In this document: positions 7,502-17,000 of the stretch, piece after piece
How the letters are laid out: each line of letters opens with the position of its first letter
Position numbering within the stretch: the first letter of the stretch is position 1
Assembly (NCBI GenBank): GCA_020444165.1
Contig: JAHLLK010000057.1
Span: 1-39,930 of the forward strand
DNA: 39,930 nucleotides
Origin: Deltaproteobacteria bacterium
GTDB taxonomy: Bacteria > Desulfobacterota > Desulfarculia > Desulfarculales > Desulfarculaceae
Reading direction: 5' to 3'
Program-made: the position numbers and the translations under genes
The notes under the pieces: generated by a model
Told to the model about the DNA's origin: nothing
The model's input: only the letters and a program-made list of their open reading frames with translations
Database searches by the model: none

Positions 7502-9517
7502 ATGAAAAACCTAGCCATGAGCAGCAAGATTTACGGGCTTTTGGGAATCCTGGTCCTGGTGGCCGGCATAGTGGCCGGCTTGGGGGTCAAGGAAATGGCC
7601 AGCATCAACGACCAGTTGAACAACATCGTGGACAACAACGCCACCAGCGTGCGCTTGGCCGCGGGTATCAACACCAACCTGGTGACCATCTCCCGGGCCG
7701 AGAAGAACCTTATTCTCTCTGACGATCCCACCAAAATGAACCAGTTCATAGCCGTGATGCAGGAGCAGGCCAAGATCATGGCCGAACGGTTGGAAAAGCT
7801 CAGGGGCCTGTCCACCGAAACGGAAAAAGTTCAGTTGAACCAGTTCGGTGAGCTGTGGGGCGAGTACCAAAAGGCCAACCAGGAAGTGATGAGGCTTTCG
7901 CTCTTGAACTCCAACGTGCGGGCCAAGGAGCTTTCGGCCGGCCAAGGCAGAGCCGCCTTTGACAAGGCTGAGGCGGCCCTGGATCAACTGGTGAATTTTC
8001 AAGAGGCTGCGGACAAGGCCCTGGCGCAGGCGGGGCAGGACCAGATCGCCCGGACCCTCCTCGCCACCAACCTCCTGAACGACATGCTGGCCCTGCATCG
8101 GGCTGAGAAAAACGCCGTTCTGGCCACCGACGAGGAATCCATGAAACAGTTCGCCCAGAACGTGGCTCTCCACGGGGGGCGGGTGGACCAGCTTTTGAGC
8201 AAGCTGGAACAGGTGCTCTCGGCCGGGGACCGGAGCAAGCTGGCCCAGTTCAAGGAGGCCTGGCAAGAGTTCAACGGGATCAACCAAAAGGTCATGGCCG
8301 CCACCCTGGAGAACGGCAATCAGCTGGCCTTCCTGCTTTCCTCGGGCAAGGGCCGCGAGTTGTCCGACCAGGCCCAGGCCATCATCCGGGGGGTGATGAA
8401 GGGCAACGAGGAAGAGATGGTCCAGGCCAAGGAGCGAAGCGATGAAGTCTATGCTTCTTCCCGCCTGTTCATGATCCTGGTGGCTCTCATCGGCATCCTG
8501 GGCGCCCTGGGCTTGGCGGTCCTGATCCTCACCGGCATCAACCGGCGCATGGACGTCATCACCTCCACCCTCACGGAAGGGGCCAATCAAACCGCGGTGG
8601 CCTCGGGCGAGGTCTCCCAGTCCAGCCAGCAACTGGCCAGCGGCGCCAGCCAGCAGGCCGCCTCCCTGGAAGAAACCAGTTCCTCCCTGGAGGAGATCAC
8701 TTCCATGACCCGGCAGAACGCCGACAACGCCAATCAGGCCAAGGCCCTCACCGATGAGGCGGCCGCCGTGGTGGACAAGGCGGGCCGGTTCATGACCGAG
8801 TTGAGCCGGTCCATGGCCGAGATTTCCGAACAAGGCCGGGACATCGGCAAGATCATCAAGACTATCGATGAGATAGCCTTCCAAACCAATCTCCTGGCCT
8901 TGAATGCGGCGGTGGAGGCCGCCCGGGCCGGGGAGGCTGGGGCCGGTTTCGCGGTAGTGGCCGATGAGGTGCGGAACCTGGCCATGCGGGCGGCCAGCGC
9001 GGCCAAGAACACCGCGGAGTTGATCGAAGCCACCATCCAGAAGATAGGCCACGGCTCGGGCCTGGTGAGCGAGACCAGCACGGCCTTCAGCGAGGTGGCG
9101 ACCGGCTCGGCCAAGGTGGCGGGACTGATCGCCGAGATCGCGGCGGCCAGCAACGAACAGTCCCAGGGGATCGGTCAGATCAACACCGCCATGAGCGAGG
9201 TAGACAAGGTCACCCAGGCCATTGCCGCCAATGCCGAAGAGTCGGCTTCGGCCAGCGAGGAATTGTCGGCCCAGGCCGAGACCATGCGGGGCATCGTGGA
9301 GGAGTTGCTCCAGCTGGTCAAGGGCAGCCGCACGGGAAACGGCCACGATCCTGCCCACCACGCGCTGTCCGGCGGCTACGGGCGTTCCGGCTCCAAGGGC
9401 CAAAAGCGCCAGTCCCAGCCTCGTCTCCCCGCGCCTGCGGCCGGCCGGCGTCCCGCCCGGAGCTTGCCGACGAACCAGGCGGCCCAGGACGCGGAGCGGG
9501 ACTTCGAGAATTTCTAA
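7502..9517 (+). CDS. Methyl-accepting chemotaxis protein with a duplicated helical sensor
   Basis: A 671-residue transmembrane chemoreceptor that would signal through CheA/CheW. TM1 is about residues 9-29 and TM2 about 322-345. The periplasmic part between them is all-helical and internally repeated: RAEKN at residue 65 recurs at residue 200 in similar surroundings, like tandem four-helix-bundle or helical-bimodular sensors. The cytoplasmic part ends in the conserved hairpin tip ([19 protein letters not shown] ... [14 protein letters not shown]), with flanking Gln/Glu-rich methylation helices ([17 protein letters not shown]). There is no CheR/CheB pentapeptide at the C terminus; the tail is basic and disordered. 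ATG 7502 follows AAGGAAAG. No che genes lie in the window. A GC-rich hairpin follows. Confidence 0.95.
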   Translation: MKNLAMSSKIYGLLGILVLVAGIVAGLGVKEMASINDQLNNIVDNNATSVRLAAGINTNLVTISRAEKNLILSDDPTKMNQFIAVMQEQAKIMAERLEKLRGLSTETEKVQLNQFGELWGEYQKANQEVMRLSLLNSNVRAKELSAGQGRAAFDKAEAALDQLVNFQEAADKALAQAGQDQIARTLLATNLLNDMLALHRAEKNAVLATDEESMKQFAQNVALHGGRVDQLLSKLEQVLSAGDRSKLAQFKEAWQEFNGINQKVMAATLENGNQLAFLLSSGKGRELSDQAQAIIRGVMKGNEEEMVQAKERSDEVYASSRLFMILVALIGILGALGLAVLILTGINRRMDVITSTLTEGANQTAVASGEVSQSSQQLASGASQQAASLEETSSSLEEITSMTRQNADNANQAKALTDEAAAVVDKAGRFMTELSRSMAEISEQGRDIGKIIKTIDEIAFQTNLLALNAAVEAARAGEAGAGFAVVADEVRNLAMRAASAAKNTAELIEATIQKIGHGSGLVSETSTAFSEVATGSAKVAGLIAEIAAASNEQSQGIGQINTAMSEVDKVTQAIAANAEESASASEELSAQAETMRGIVEELLQLVKGSRTGNGHDPAHHALSGGYGRSGSKGQKRQSQPRLPAPAAGRRPARSLPTNQAAQDAERDFENF

Positions 9518-9525
9518 ACCGCCAC

Positions 9526-9555
9526 CGGCGCCGGAGGGATTGTCCCCCGGCGCCG
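9526..9555 (+). terminator. Hairpin after the chemoreceptor gene
   Basis: CGGCGCCGG (9526-9534) pairs with CCGGCGCCG (9547-9555). The stem is extended by GGG/CCC after a one-base bulge and closed by a five-base loop. It starts nine bases after the stop codon. There is no T-run. Confidence 0.5.
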
Positions 9556-9593
9556 CTTCCGGCTGGCCGGCAAGAGCATGGTTTTGCCAGTTG

Positions 9594-9841
9594 GAGAGCA
9601 TTGCACGGGGCGTCCTGCCCCGTGCAATGTCGGCTTGGCAAAAACGTGACTCCACCCCAGCAAGCAGAGCTTGCCGGGGGCCCGGGTTTTGCCAAGCCTC
9701 ACAAATTGCAAGCTTTTTGAAGCCTGCAATTTGGCGGGCCATCCTTGGCCCGCATCGGCCATTGCCTGCCGTAATCATGTCTCACAGCCCTTTTTGACAT
9801 AATATCAACATGTTTTATGTGTTTCACCATGCAATGGCCTC
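9594..9841 (+). repeat. 248-bp structured dispersed repeat, copy A
   Basis: This matches 30231-30478 without gaps, with seven substitutions counted by eye, six of them in the last 65 bases. It folds as four successive hairpins: a 13-bp stem at 9599-9611/9617-9629; a 12-bp stem at 9632-9643/9687-9698 enclosing GCAAGC-AGA-GCTTGC; a 13-bp stem with one mismatch at 9703-9715/9720-9732; and an 8-bp stem at 9734-9741/9746-9753. An AT-rich tail of about 85 bases follows. No protein-coding potential or terminal inverted repeats of IS type are seen. It could be a MITE-like element or an RNA-encoding repeat. Confidence 0.9.
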
Positions 9842-10396
9842 AGTTGGTGACAACTGCGGCCATTTTGGCGAATCTCCGCAATTGGGCTGGCCATCCCTGG
9901 TCTGCGTCAGGCTGTTTGTCAACAGCCTGATCGCCTCCGACCACCTCCGTCCCCTCCAGAGCCCACCCGGCTGGCCAAGTTGCGCCCGAGTTCGCTGGCC
10001 AGGACCTGTTCGCCGAGCTTGCACCGCACCTCCCGGAATTGGGAGATGTCGCGGGGAACGGGCTGCGCTCACCAAGCCAGCGCACCCCCGCGTCCATGGT
10101 TGCCTGGGCCCGGCCCGGCCCGGGCTCCGCGGCCCAACCCAGGCCCTTTCGCCGCCTCCCGCCCCCCTGCCGTCCCTGGCAGGTCCTTTGGGATAATCTC
10201 CCGCCATAACGCCACCTTGTCCCCAGCAACCCCTGGCTGCCCGGCCGGGGGTCTGTTTTACTGGGCCCCAGGGATGGCCGGCAATTGTCCGGCCGCCGGC
10301 CCAAAAGGGCGGCAGGGGCTTGGCGGGCCAAGGGGTCCGCCGGGGCCCGGCGCAAAGACAGATCACCAGGCCCCGGGGGCCAGGGAGGCGCGAGTC
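9842..10396. other. Leader of the phage-like module
   Basis: No convincing gene. The segment near 9868-9912 (GCAATTGGGCTGGCCATCC and following) resembles the third and fourth hairpin region of the adjacent 248-bp repeat and looks like a decayed tandem fragment. The remainder is GC-rich and would hold the promoter of the capsid gene, whose ribosome site GGGAGG is at 10383-10388. Confidence 0.35.
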
Positions 10397-11338
10397 ATGA
10401 GCATCGAAGGAACGGCCACGGTTTGGAACTGCCTGAACTACGTGGGTGAGCTGTACAAGGTCTACGCGGACCACACCCCGTTTCTGTCCATGATCGGGGG
10501 GCTGTCGGGCGGGGGACGCACGGTGGGGGCCTGGGAGTTCGCGCTTTCCCAGTACTGGGCCCCGGACACGGCCGCCCAACCGGCCATCAGCGAGACCGCG
10601 GCGGCCGGGGGCGCCGCGGCCACCACCTATACCCGGGCCCAGGAGTACAACGTCTGCCAGATCTTTCAGCGGGGGGTGGAGGTCACCTATCCCAAGCTGA
10701 GCAACTGGGGCGGTTTGTCCGGCCTCAGCGTGCAGGGCGAGGCCCAGCCGGTGGCCAACGAGCTGGATTTCCAGGTCATGGCCAACCTGGAGCAGATCGC
10801 CCTGGACGTGGAATACACCTTCCTGAACGGGGCTTATCAAAATACGGCCAGCGCGGCCACGGCCTTTCAGACCCGGGGGATCATCGAGGCCTGCACCACC
10901 AACGCGGTGGACGCCTCTGGCGCGGCCCTGTCCAAGACCCTGGTGGACCAGCTCCTCAGGACCATGGCCACCTCCGGGTCCCGCTTCCGTAGCGCGGTGG
11001 TGTTCGTCAACGCCTTCCAGAAGCAGAAGTTCAGCGACATCTATGGCTACGCCCCGGCGGACCGCAACGTGGGCGGGGTGAACATCAAGCAGGTGGAGAC
11101 CGACTTCGCCATGCTGGGGGTGATCTGGACCCCGCAGATGCCGGCCGGCTCGCTTCTGGTGGCCGACGTGGCCTACTGCGCCCCGGTGTTCCTGCCGGTG
11201 CCCGGCAAGGGGCTGTTGTTCTACGAGCCCCTGTCCAAGACCGGAGCCAGCGAAAAGGGCCAGGTCTACGGCCAGGTGGGCCTGGACTACGCCAACCAGA
11301 AGTTCCACGGCGTCATCACCAATCTGGCCACCAGCTAG
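10397..11338 (+). CDS. Phage major capsid protein, SU10/DUF5309-like
   Basis: A 313-residue protein resembling the SU10-type (DUF5309) HK97-fold major head proteins. The N-terminal segment has DHTPFLSMIGGLS, followed by the WEFALSQYWAPD strand region, an arginine/threonine-rich YTRAQEYNVCQIFQRGVEVT segment, and LEQIALDVEYTFLNGAY leading to TRGIIEAC. The C-terminal half has the beta-rich pattern of capsid P and A domains. ATG 10397 is preceded by GGGAGG at eight bases; upstream in-frame sequence is not family-like. It heads the structural module, but no portal, protease or terminase gene precedes it. The family call is from pattern recognition. Confidence 0.8.
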   Translation: MSIEGTATVWNCLNYVGELYKVYADHTPFLSMIGGLSGGGRTVGAWEFALSQYWAPDTAAQPAISETAAAGGAAATTYTRAQEYNVCQIFQRGVEVTYPKLSNWGGLSGLSVQGEAQPVANELDFQVMANLEQIALDVEYTFLNGAYQNTASAATAFQTRGIIEACTTNAVDASGAALSKTLVDQLLRTMATSGSRFRSAVVFVNAFQKQKFSDIYGYAPADRNVGGVNIKQVETDFAMLGVIWTPQMPAGSLLVADVAYCAPVFLPVPGKGLLFYEPLSKTGASEKGQVYGQVGLDYANQKFHGVITNLATS

Positions 11339-11412
11339 GCTGTCGCCTGAACCGTATCCCCGGTGGGGGCCCCTGCTCCGCCGGCCGCTACCCCTTTGGC
11401 CCAAGGATGGTC

Positions 11413-12645
11413 ATGAACCCCGCACCCAAGCTCGCCAGGGCAGCCGAACCCTTGGTCTCCTGCGCCATGTTGGTGAAGAACGGCGGCCCCTTGTTTGTCC
11501 GGGCCCTGGCCTCGGTCAGGGATTACGTGGACGAGATCGTGGTGGTGGACACCAATGAGCGGCCGGACTCGCCGGACGCGGCCGCAGCCCGCGCTGCCGG
11601 CGCCCGGGTGAGGCACCGCCCCTGGCGGCGCCATTTCTCCCGCCACCGCAACCAGTCCCTCAAAGCCTGCCGCGGCGCCTGGGTCCTGGTGTTGGACGCA
11701 GACGAAGAGTTCGCCCCCGCGCCGGATTGCGGCCCGGCCGCCTGGCGCCGGCTCTTAGCCGAACAGCCGCCCGCGGCCGATGCCCTGGCCCTGGCCCTGG
11801 ACGACGTGCAGGCCGGCCAGGTGGTGATGACCATGCACACGGCCCGGGTGTTCCGGAGGGGCCGCGCCGCCTTCCGGGGGCGGGTGCACAACCAGGCCGT
11901 GTTCCCGGGCCGACTGGTCTCCCTGGGGCGGGAGGTGGTGCTCCGGCACTTTGGCTACGACCAGGCCCAGGTGGACCTAGCCGCCAAGTACCAGCGCACC
12001 AAGGGGCTGCTGGAGCAGGACCTGCTCCAGGAGCCGGCCCAGAACCCCCGGCGCTGGCAGGCCCACTTCTACCTGGCCCAGCTCCATCTGGCCCACGGCC
12101 ATTTGGCCGCGGGACTGGCCGCGGGCGAAAAATACCTGGCCCTTGCCGCGGAGCTGGGCCCGGAGTTCAACCCCACCATTTACTTCAGCCTGGTGGAGGG
12201 CTATCTGGCCGCCGGCAATCCCGAGCGGGCCGGGGAGATGTTGCGCCAGGGTCTGGCCCACAATCCCCAGGATCCGGACCTGGCCTGGGCGCTTTCCAAC
12301 GAGGGGGTGCGCCGCCGTGATCCGGGGCTCATTGCCGAGGGCGCCCGCCGCTACCTGGCCGCCTATCAGCGCTGGCAGGCCGACCCGGCCAGCCTGGGCG
12401 GCGCCTTCCACTTCAGCCTGCGGGAGGAGGTGGCCACCTTGTTGCTCCACCGCCTGGCCCTGGCTTCCCTGGCCGAAGGGCGGGCGGCCCTGGGCGCGCT
12501 CCTGCCCCGCCTGGCCGGCCAGCCCGCCCTGGCCCCGGGTCTCCGGGAGCAGCTCCGCAAATTGGGTCTGGGGGATTTGGCCGCCCAAGTTCCGGTGATG
12601 CCTGGTGATATAGCCTCGCCGGCTCTCGCCGGGGCAGCCATGTGA
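11413..12645 (+). CDS. Family 2 glycosyltransferase with TPR-like C-terminus
   Basis: A 410-residue cytoplasmic protein. The N-terminal half is a GT-A/GT2 fold: VSCAMLVKNGGPLF, the VDEIVVVDTNE strand, and WVLVLDADEEF with the DxD-like metal-binding acidic cluster. The acceptor-side RGRVHNQAVFPGR motif follows. The C-terminal half is helical and repeat-like (RRWQAHFYLAQLHLAHGHLA, IYFSLVEGYLAAGNPERA), consistent with TPRs. This architecture is common in GT2 proteins that modify proteins or surface glycans. It lies between capsid and tail-tube genes on the same strand, so virion glycosylation or surface alteration is possible, but it could be a passenger gene. ATG 11413 is chosen because AAGGA overlaps the alternative ATG 11407. 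Confidence 0.85.
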   Translation: MNPAPKLARAAEPLVSCAMLVKNGGPLFVRALASVRDYVDEIVVVDTNERPDSPDAAAARAAGARVRHRPWRRHFSRHRNQSLKACRGAWVLVLDADEEFAPAPDCGPAAWRRLLAEQPPAADALALALDDVQAGQVVMTMHTARVFRRGRAAFRGRVHNQAVFPGRLVSLGREVVLRHFGYDQAQVDLAAKYQRTKGLLEQDLLQEPAQNPRRWQAHFYLAQLHLAHGHLAAGLAAGEKYLALAAELGPEFNPTIYFSLVEGYLAAGNPERAGEMLRQGLAHNPQDPDLAWALSNEGVRRRDPGLIAEGARRYLAAYQRWQADPASLGGAFHFSLREEVATLLLHRLALASLAEGRAALGALLPRLAGQPALAPGLREQLRKLGLGDLAAQVPVMPGDIASPALAGAAM

Positions 12646-12767
12646 GTAAAAGCTGACAAGCACGCGCGGCAGGCGGCAAGACCCGGCTCCGTGCGTGCGA
12701 GCAATGACTTTAAACCAGCGTCAGGCCGGCTCAGCCAAGCGGGCGGGGCGGCCGGGGGGAGAATCCC

Positions 12768-13919
12768 ATGAGTTTTGCCAGAGGATCGCGTCACGAGGTG
12801 AGCTATGTGCCCGAGGTGGTCAAAGGGGTTACCCCCGCCACCCCCGTCATGAAGCTCCTCCGGGTCACCAGCGTGGGCCTGGAGATGACCAAGGGCGGTT
12901 TCCAGTCCAGCGAGTTGCGCTCCGACCGGCAGATCGCCGATTTTCGCCACGGCACCAAGCAGGTGGCCGGCGACCTGGGCCTGGAGCTGTCCTACGAGGC
13001 CTTTGACGACCTGCTGGCCGGGGCCCTGTTCAACTCCTGGTCCAGCCTGGCCACCGTGGTCAGTTCGGCCATCGCCGCCACCGGCGCCAATCAGCTCACC
13101 GGCAGCTTCTCCGGCTTCGCGGCCGGCGACCAGGTGAGCGTGGAGGGCTTCTCCACCGCGGCCAACAACGGCCTGTGGCAGCTCGCCGCGGCCACGGCGG
13201 CCACCCTGACCGTGGAGGGCGCCCTGGCGCCCGAGGCCGCGGGCAACGAGATCACCCTGACCCGGCACCCCCGCCTGGCCGGCGCGGCCGAGGAGAAGAC
13301 CTTCACCGTGGAGCGGCGCTTCACCGGCCTGGCCATCCCGCAGTACCACGTGTTCACCGGCTGCATGGTCAACAAGCTGGCCCTGTCGGTCAAGCCCGAC
13401 GGCATGGTCACCGGCACCCTGGGCCTCATGGGCATGGGCGCCGCCACCAGCGGGACCAGCCTGGGCGAGCCGGCCGCGGCCCAGGCCAACAGCCCCTTTG
13501 ACAGCTTCCGGGGCAGCCTCGCCGAGGGCGGCAGCACGGTGGGCGTGGTCACCGGCCTGGACCTCTCCCTGGAGAACGGCATCAACCCGGCCTACGTGGT
13601 GGGCTCGGACCAGGCCGCCGACCTGGTGGACGGCCGGGCCAACCTCACCGGCACCCTGACCGCCTTCTTCGAGGACTCCGAGCTGTTGGACAAGTTCATC
13701 AACGAGAGCGAGACCAGCCTGGTCTTGATGCTGGAAGACGTGCACATGGGGGCCAGCCGGGGCAACCGCTACTACTTCCACCTGCCCCGCCTGAAGTTCA
13801 CCGGCGGCAGCGTGCAGGTGAGCGAAGAGGGCGCGGTGCCCATCAGCCTGCCCTTCCAGGCCCTCTACGACGCCGACCACGGCTACACCCTGGCCATCAG
13901 CAAAGCGGCCCACGATTAA
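12768..13919 (+). CDS. Phage tail tube protein
   Basis: A 383-residue protein typical of siphovirus-type tube proteins (Phage_tube_2-like). The N-terminus VSYVPEVVKGVTPATPVMKLLRVTS and the segment following it are characteristic. An inserted Ig-like or beta domain spans about residues 90-165. The second half carries FTGCMVNKLALSVKPDGMV, then VTGLDLSLENGINPAYVVGS and LTGTLTAFFEDSELLDKF, the usual tube-barrel strands. GGGGGAG precedes ATG 12768. It lies between the glycosyltransferase and tape measure genes. The tail-assembly chaperone pair that often separates tube and tape measure genes is absent. Confidence 0.85.
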   Translation: MSFARGSRHEVSYVPEVVKGVTPATPVMKLLRVTSVGLEMTKGGFQSSELRSDRQIADFRHGTKQVAGDLGLELSYEAFDDLLAGALFNSWSSLATVVSSAIAATGANQLTGSFSGFAAGDQVSVEGFSTAANNGLWQLAAATAATLTVEGALAPEAAGNEITLTRHPRLAGAAEEKTFTVERRFTGLAIPQYHVFTGCMVNKLALSVKPDGMVTGTLGLMGMGAATSGTSLGEPAAAQANSPFDSFRGSLAEGGSTVGVVTGLDLSLENGINPAYVVGSDQAADLVDGRANLTGTLTAFFEDSELLDKFINESETSLVLMLEDVHMGASRGNRYYFHLPRLKFTGGSVQVSEEGAVPISLPFQALYDADHGYTLAISKAAHD

Positions 13920-14016
13920 CCACCTGGCCCAAGGCCCGGCGGCGCGGTTCGCCCCTGGAACCGCGCCGGAGCCCGGCGCCCTCCACTCCCCAACCGTCCA
14001 CCCCGCGGGGTAAGCC

Positions 14017-17000
14017 ATGAGAGATACAACTGAACTGGTCGTGACCGTAAGAGTGGACGGAGCGGACCAAGTGGCCGGCTCCCTGTCGGCCGTGAGCGGC
14101 CAACTGAACCGCCTCACCGTGCAAGCGGACGGCAACCAGGGAGCCTTGGACAAGCTGGGCCGGCAGTACCTCTCCCTGGCTCTCCTGAGCGCCCAGGCCA
14201 CCGGCAATCTCCAGCGGGATCAGGACCGGCTGCTCCGCAACCTCGCCGCCAACCGGGAATGGCTGGCCCGGGAGGAGGCCCGGCTCACCGGGGACACCAC
14301 CCGGCTGAAGATCCTGGACCTGGACCGCTATCTGGCCCAGGTGCGGCAGCACACCACCGACGAGGGCGAGGTCCGCCGCCGGGGCGCCCTCAGGTGGCAG
14401 GAGCTGAACCGCTCCTCCCTGGACAAGATGCTGGACCAGTGGCGGAACCACAACGCCAACCTGGCCAAGCTCACCGAGAACCTCTTGTCTTCCCTCCAGA
14501 GCACCTGGTCCGGCTGGCTGGAGAAGGCGCTCCTGGGCGAGTTCGAGAACGTGGAAGACGCCCTCTCCGGCCTGGGCGACGCCTTTGTCAAAATCCTGGC
14601 CCAGATGGCCGCGGCCTGGGTGGCCAACGAATCCCTGGCGGGCATGGCCAGTTTCTTCCAGGACCTGAAAAGTGGACTGTCCGGCGGCAACTGGAGCTTT
14701 GGCAAGCTGGGCTCGTGGTGGGACAGCTTGTGGTCGGGCGCCAATACGGCCACCGAGACCGCGGCCCTCCACCTGGACACCTCGGCCACGGCGCTGGACA
14801 CCGCGGCGGCGGGGCACAGCACCGCGGCCAGCGGCCTGAGCACCGCGGCCGGCGCCCTCTCGGCCGCAGCCCAAGCCCTGGCCGGCGCCGCGGCCGTCGG
14901 CGGCGGCGGCGGAGGCGGCATCAGCATCGGCCTCAAGCTGCCGGGTTGGGGGGGAGACGGCGAGAGCGGCGACGCCGCCTGGGGAGACATGGACTGGGGA
15001 GACTGGGACGGCTGGGAAGGCCTCTCCGCCAACTCCACCAACTTCAGGAGCCTGCAAAACGACTGGGAAGGCATCAACGCCGAGATCACCGCCGCCCAGA
15101 AGGAGGCCCGGCTCGGCCTCAAGGATTACCTGGGCGTCCTGACCAGCGCCTATGCCCTTTACGCCGGGCTCTCCGGCCTGGCCGACGAAAACCGCTCCAA
15201 GATCAGCAGCACGCTGCAGGCGGCTGGCGGCGCGGCCGGGCTCTACACCAATCAGGCTTTGCGGAGCTGGCTGGGCTTGGGCCAGATAGGCGCCGGCGGC
15301 CAAGCCGCCGTGGCCGGCATCGGGATGGCAGGCGCGGGTTATGGGCTGTACCAGAACTTCCAGTCCATCCGCGACCAGGGGCTCAACCTGGGCAACGGCC
15401 TGGGGGCGGCCAGCAACGCCTACAACCTCTACAACGCCGGCAAGGGACTCTACACCGCCTACCAGACTTGGCAGGGCGTGCAGGCCGGCGCCCAAGGGCT
15501 CAGCGGCGGGGTGCAGGTCGCCGGCAACGTCGGCGTCGGAACCGGGGTTGGCGCGAGCAGCCAGGGGGCGGCCCTCAGTCCGGGCTTCAGCTGGTCGAAC
15601 CTCGGCTCGGGCCTGACCACGGCCGGGGCGGGCATGGCCGGCGGCATCGCCGGCAACTACTTCATCAGCCAGACCATCGCCAAGGACCGGCCCCAGGCCA
15701 TGTACGGCGCGGCCGGCGGCGCCCTGGCCGGGGCCACCATCGGCTCCATCATCCCGGGCATCGGCACGGCCATCGGGGCGGGCCTGGGCGCCCTGTTCGG
15801 GGCCATCTTCGGCGGGGCCGGGGCGGGCCTGTTCGGCGGCTCGGTCAAGAAGCCGGCCAACGAGCGCCTGGGCAGCACCGAACGCCAATACAAGGCCTGG
15901 ACGAATCTCACCAACCTCGCCGGCGTGAACCCCGAGTATATGCGGGGCCTCGGGTCCGAGCGCCTGGACCTGGGGCGGAACACCGCCTTTTTGGAGATCG
16001 ACAAGAGCCTCAAACTGGGGGGCCTGAGCCAGGAACTGCGGGAGATGGCCCTGGAGACCGACACCGGCGCCGCCAGCCTCAAAAACATGCTGGAGAACCT
16101 GGACCCGGTGAAGCTCGCCATGGGCCGGGCCATGGAGGCCTACCACGATTTCAACCTGCAGGTGAAAGACACGGTTGCCAGCTCCACTCAGGGGGCCCTG
16201 GAGTTCGACGGCTACGCCTCCTCCGGCCAGCACCTCTCTGAGAAAATGAGCGAGCTGGCCCACAACCTCGGCCTGCCCGAGGAACAGACCCAGGCCCTCA
16301 CCGGCAAAGTGGACCAAGCCATCACCACCTGGCAGCAGTTCGGGGGCAGCACCGACGAGCTGACCCGGAAGCTCGAAAACGAGTTCGCGAACGCGCTATT
16401 GGACTCGGTCCAGGCCGGTGAGGAAGACCTGCAGATGACCCAAGCGGAGCAGGCGGCCAAAGAAGCCATGATCGCGGAACTGGACGCCATCATCGCTGCC
16501 CGCCAAGGGGCGGCGGCCGCCACCGAAGAGGAACAGGCGGCCAACGAAAAGGCCCAGGCCACCTGGGCCGAGCTGCAGGAGCTGGTCGCGGGCACCGGCG
16601 CGATGGGTCAGTTCGCCGCCCAGTCCCTGGGGGCGCTGTCCCTGGCTTTCGAAAGCGGGCAGCTCAACCTGGAGGAGTACCGGGCGGCCCAGGAAGACAT
16701 CGCGGAACATCTCCGGGACTACAACGAAATGCTCGCGGATCAGACTCGGCGGACCACCGAGGCGGCCACGGCCGAAGAGCTCCTCATCGCCGGCATGCAA
16801 AACGCGGCCATCGTGTCCCAGATCCAGGCCGACTACTACGCCCAGAACGGCCAGGCCCTGAGCCTTTTGGACGCCCAGACCCAGGCCCTTACCGGCAGCA
16901 TTGACCAACTCCTCACCGTGAACTCCCTGGACGCCCTCGAGCAGCGGGAGATGGTGAACCTGCTCCTGTTCCAGTCCGGCCGCACCGAGGAGTTGACCAA

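Noticed and set aside
7511..9778. Minus-strand frame of over 700 codons opposite the chemoreceptor gene
   Set aside because: The plus strand encodes an unmistakable chemoreceptor; the antisense product is Gly/His/Leu-rich filler.
9960..10065. Minus-strand segment with protein-like sequence (SQFREVRCKLGEQVLASELG)
   Set aside because: It is only about 45 codons between stops with no start codon or detectable continuation. It could be a gene fragment, but support is too thin.
13897..16317. Long minus-strand open frame (over 800 codons) opposite the tail tube and tape measure genes
   Set aside because: High GC content leaves antisense frames open. The translation is low-complexity (Gly, Ala, Gln, His) without any family motif, while the plus strand encodes clear tail proteins.
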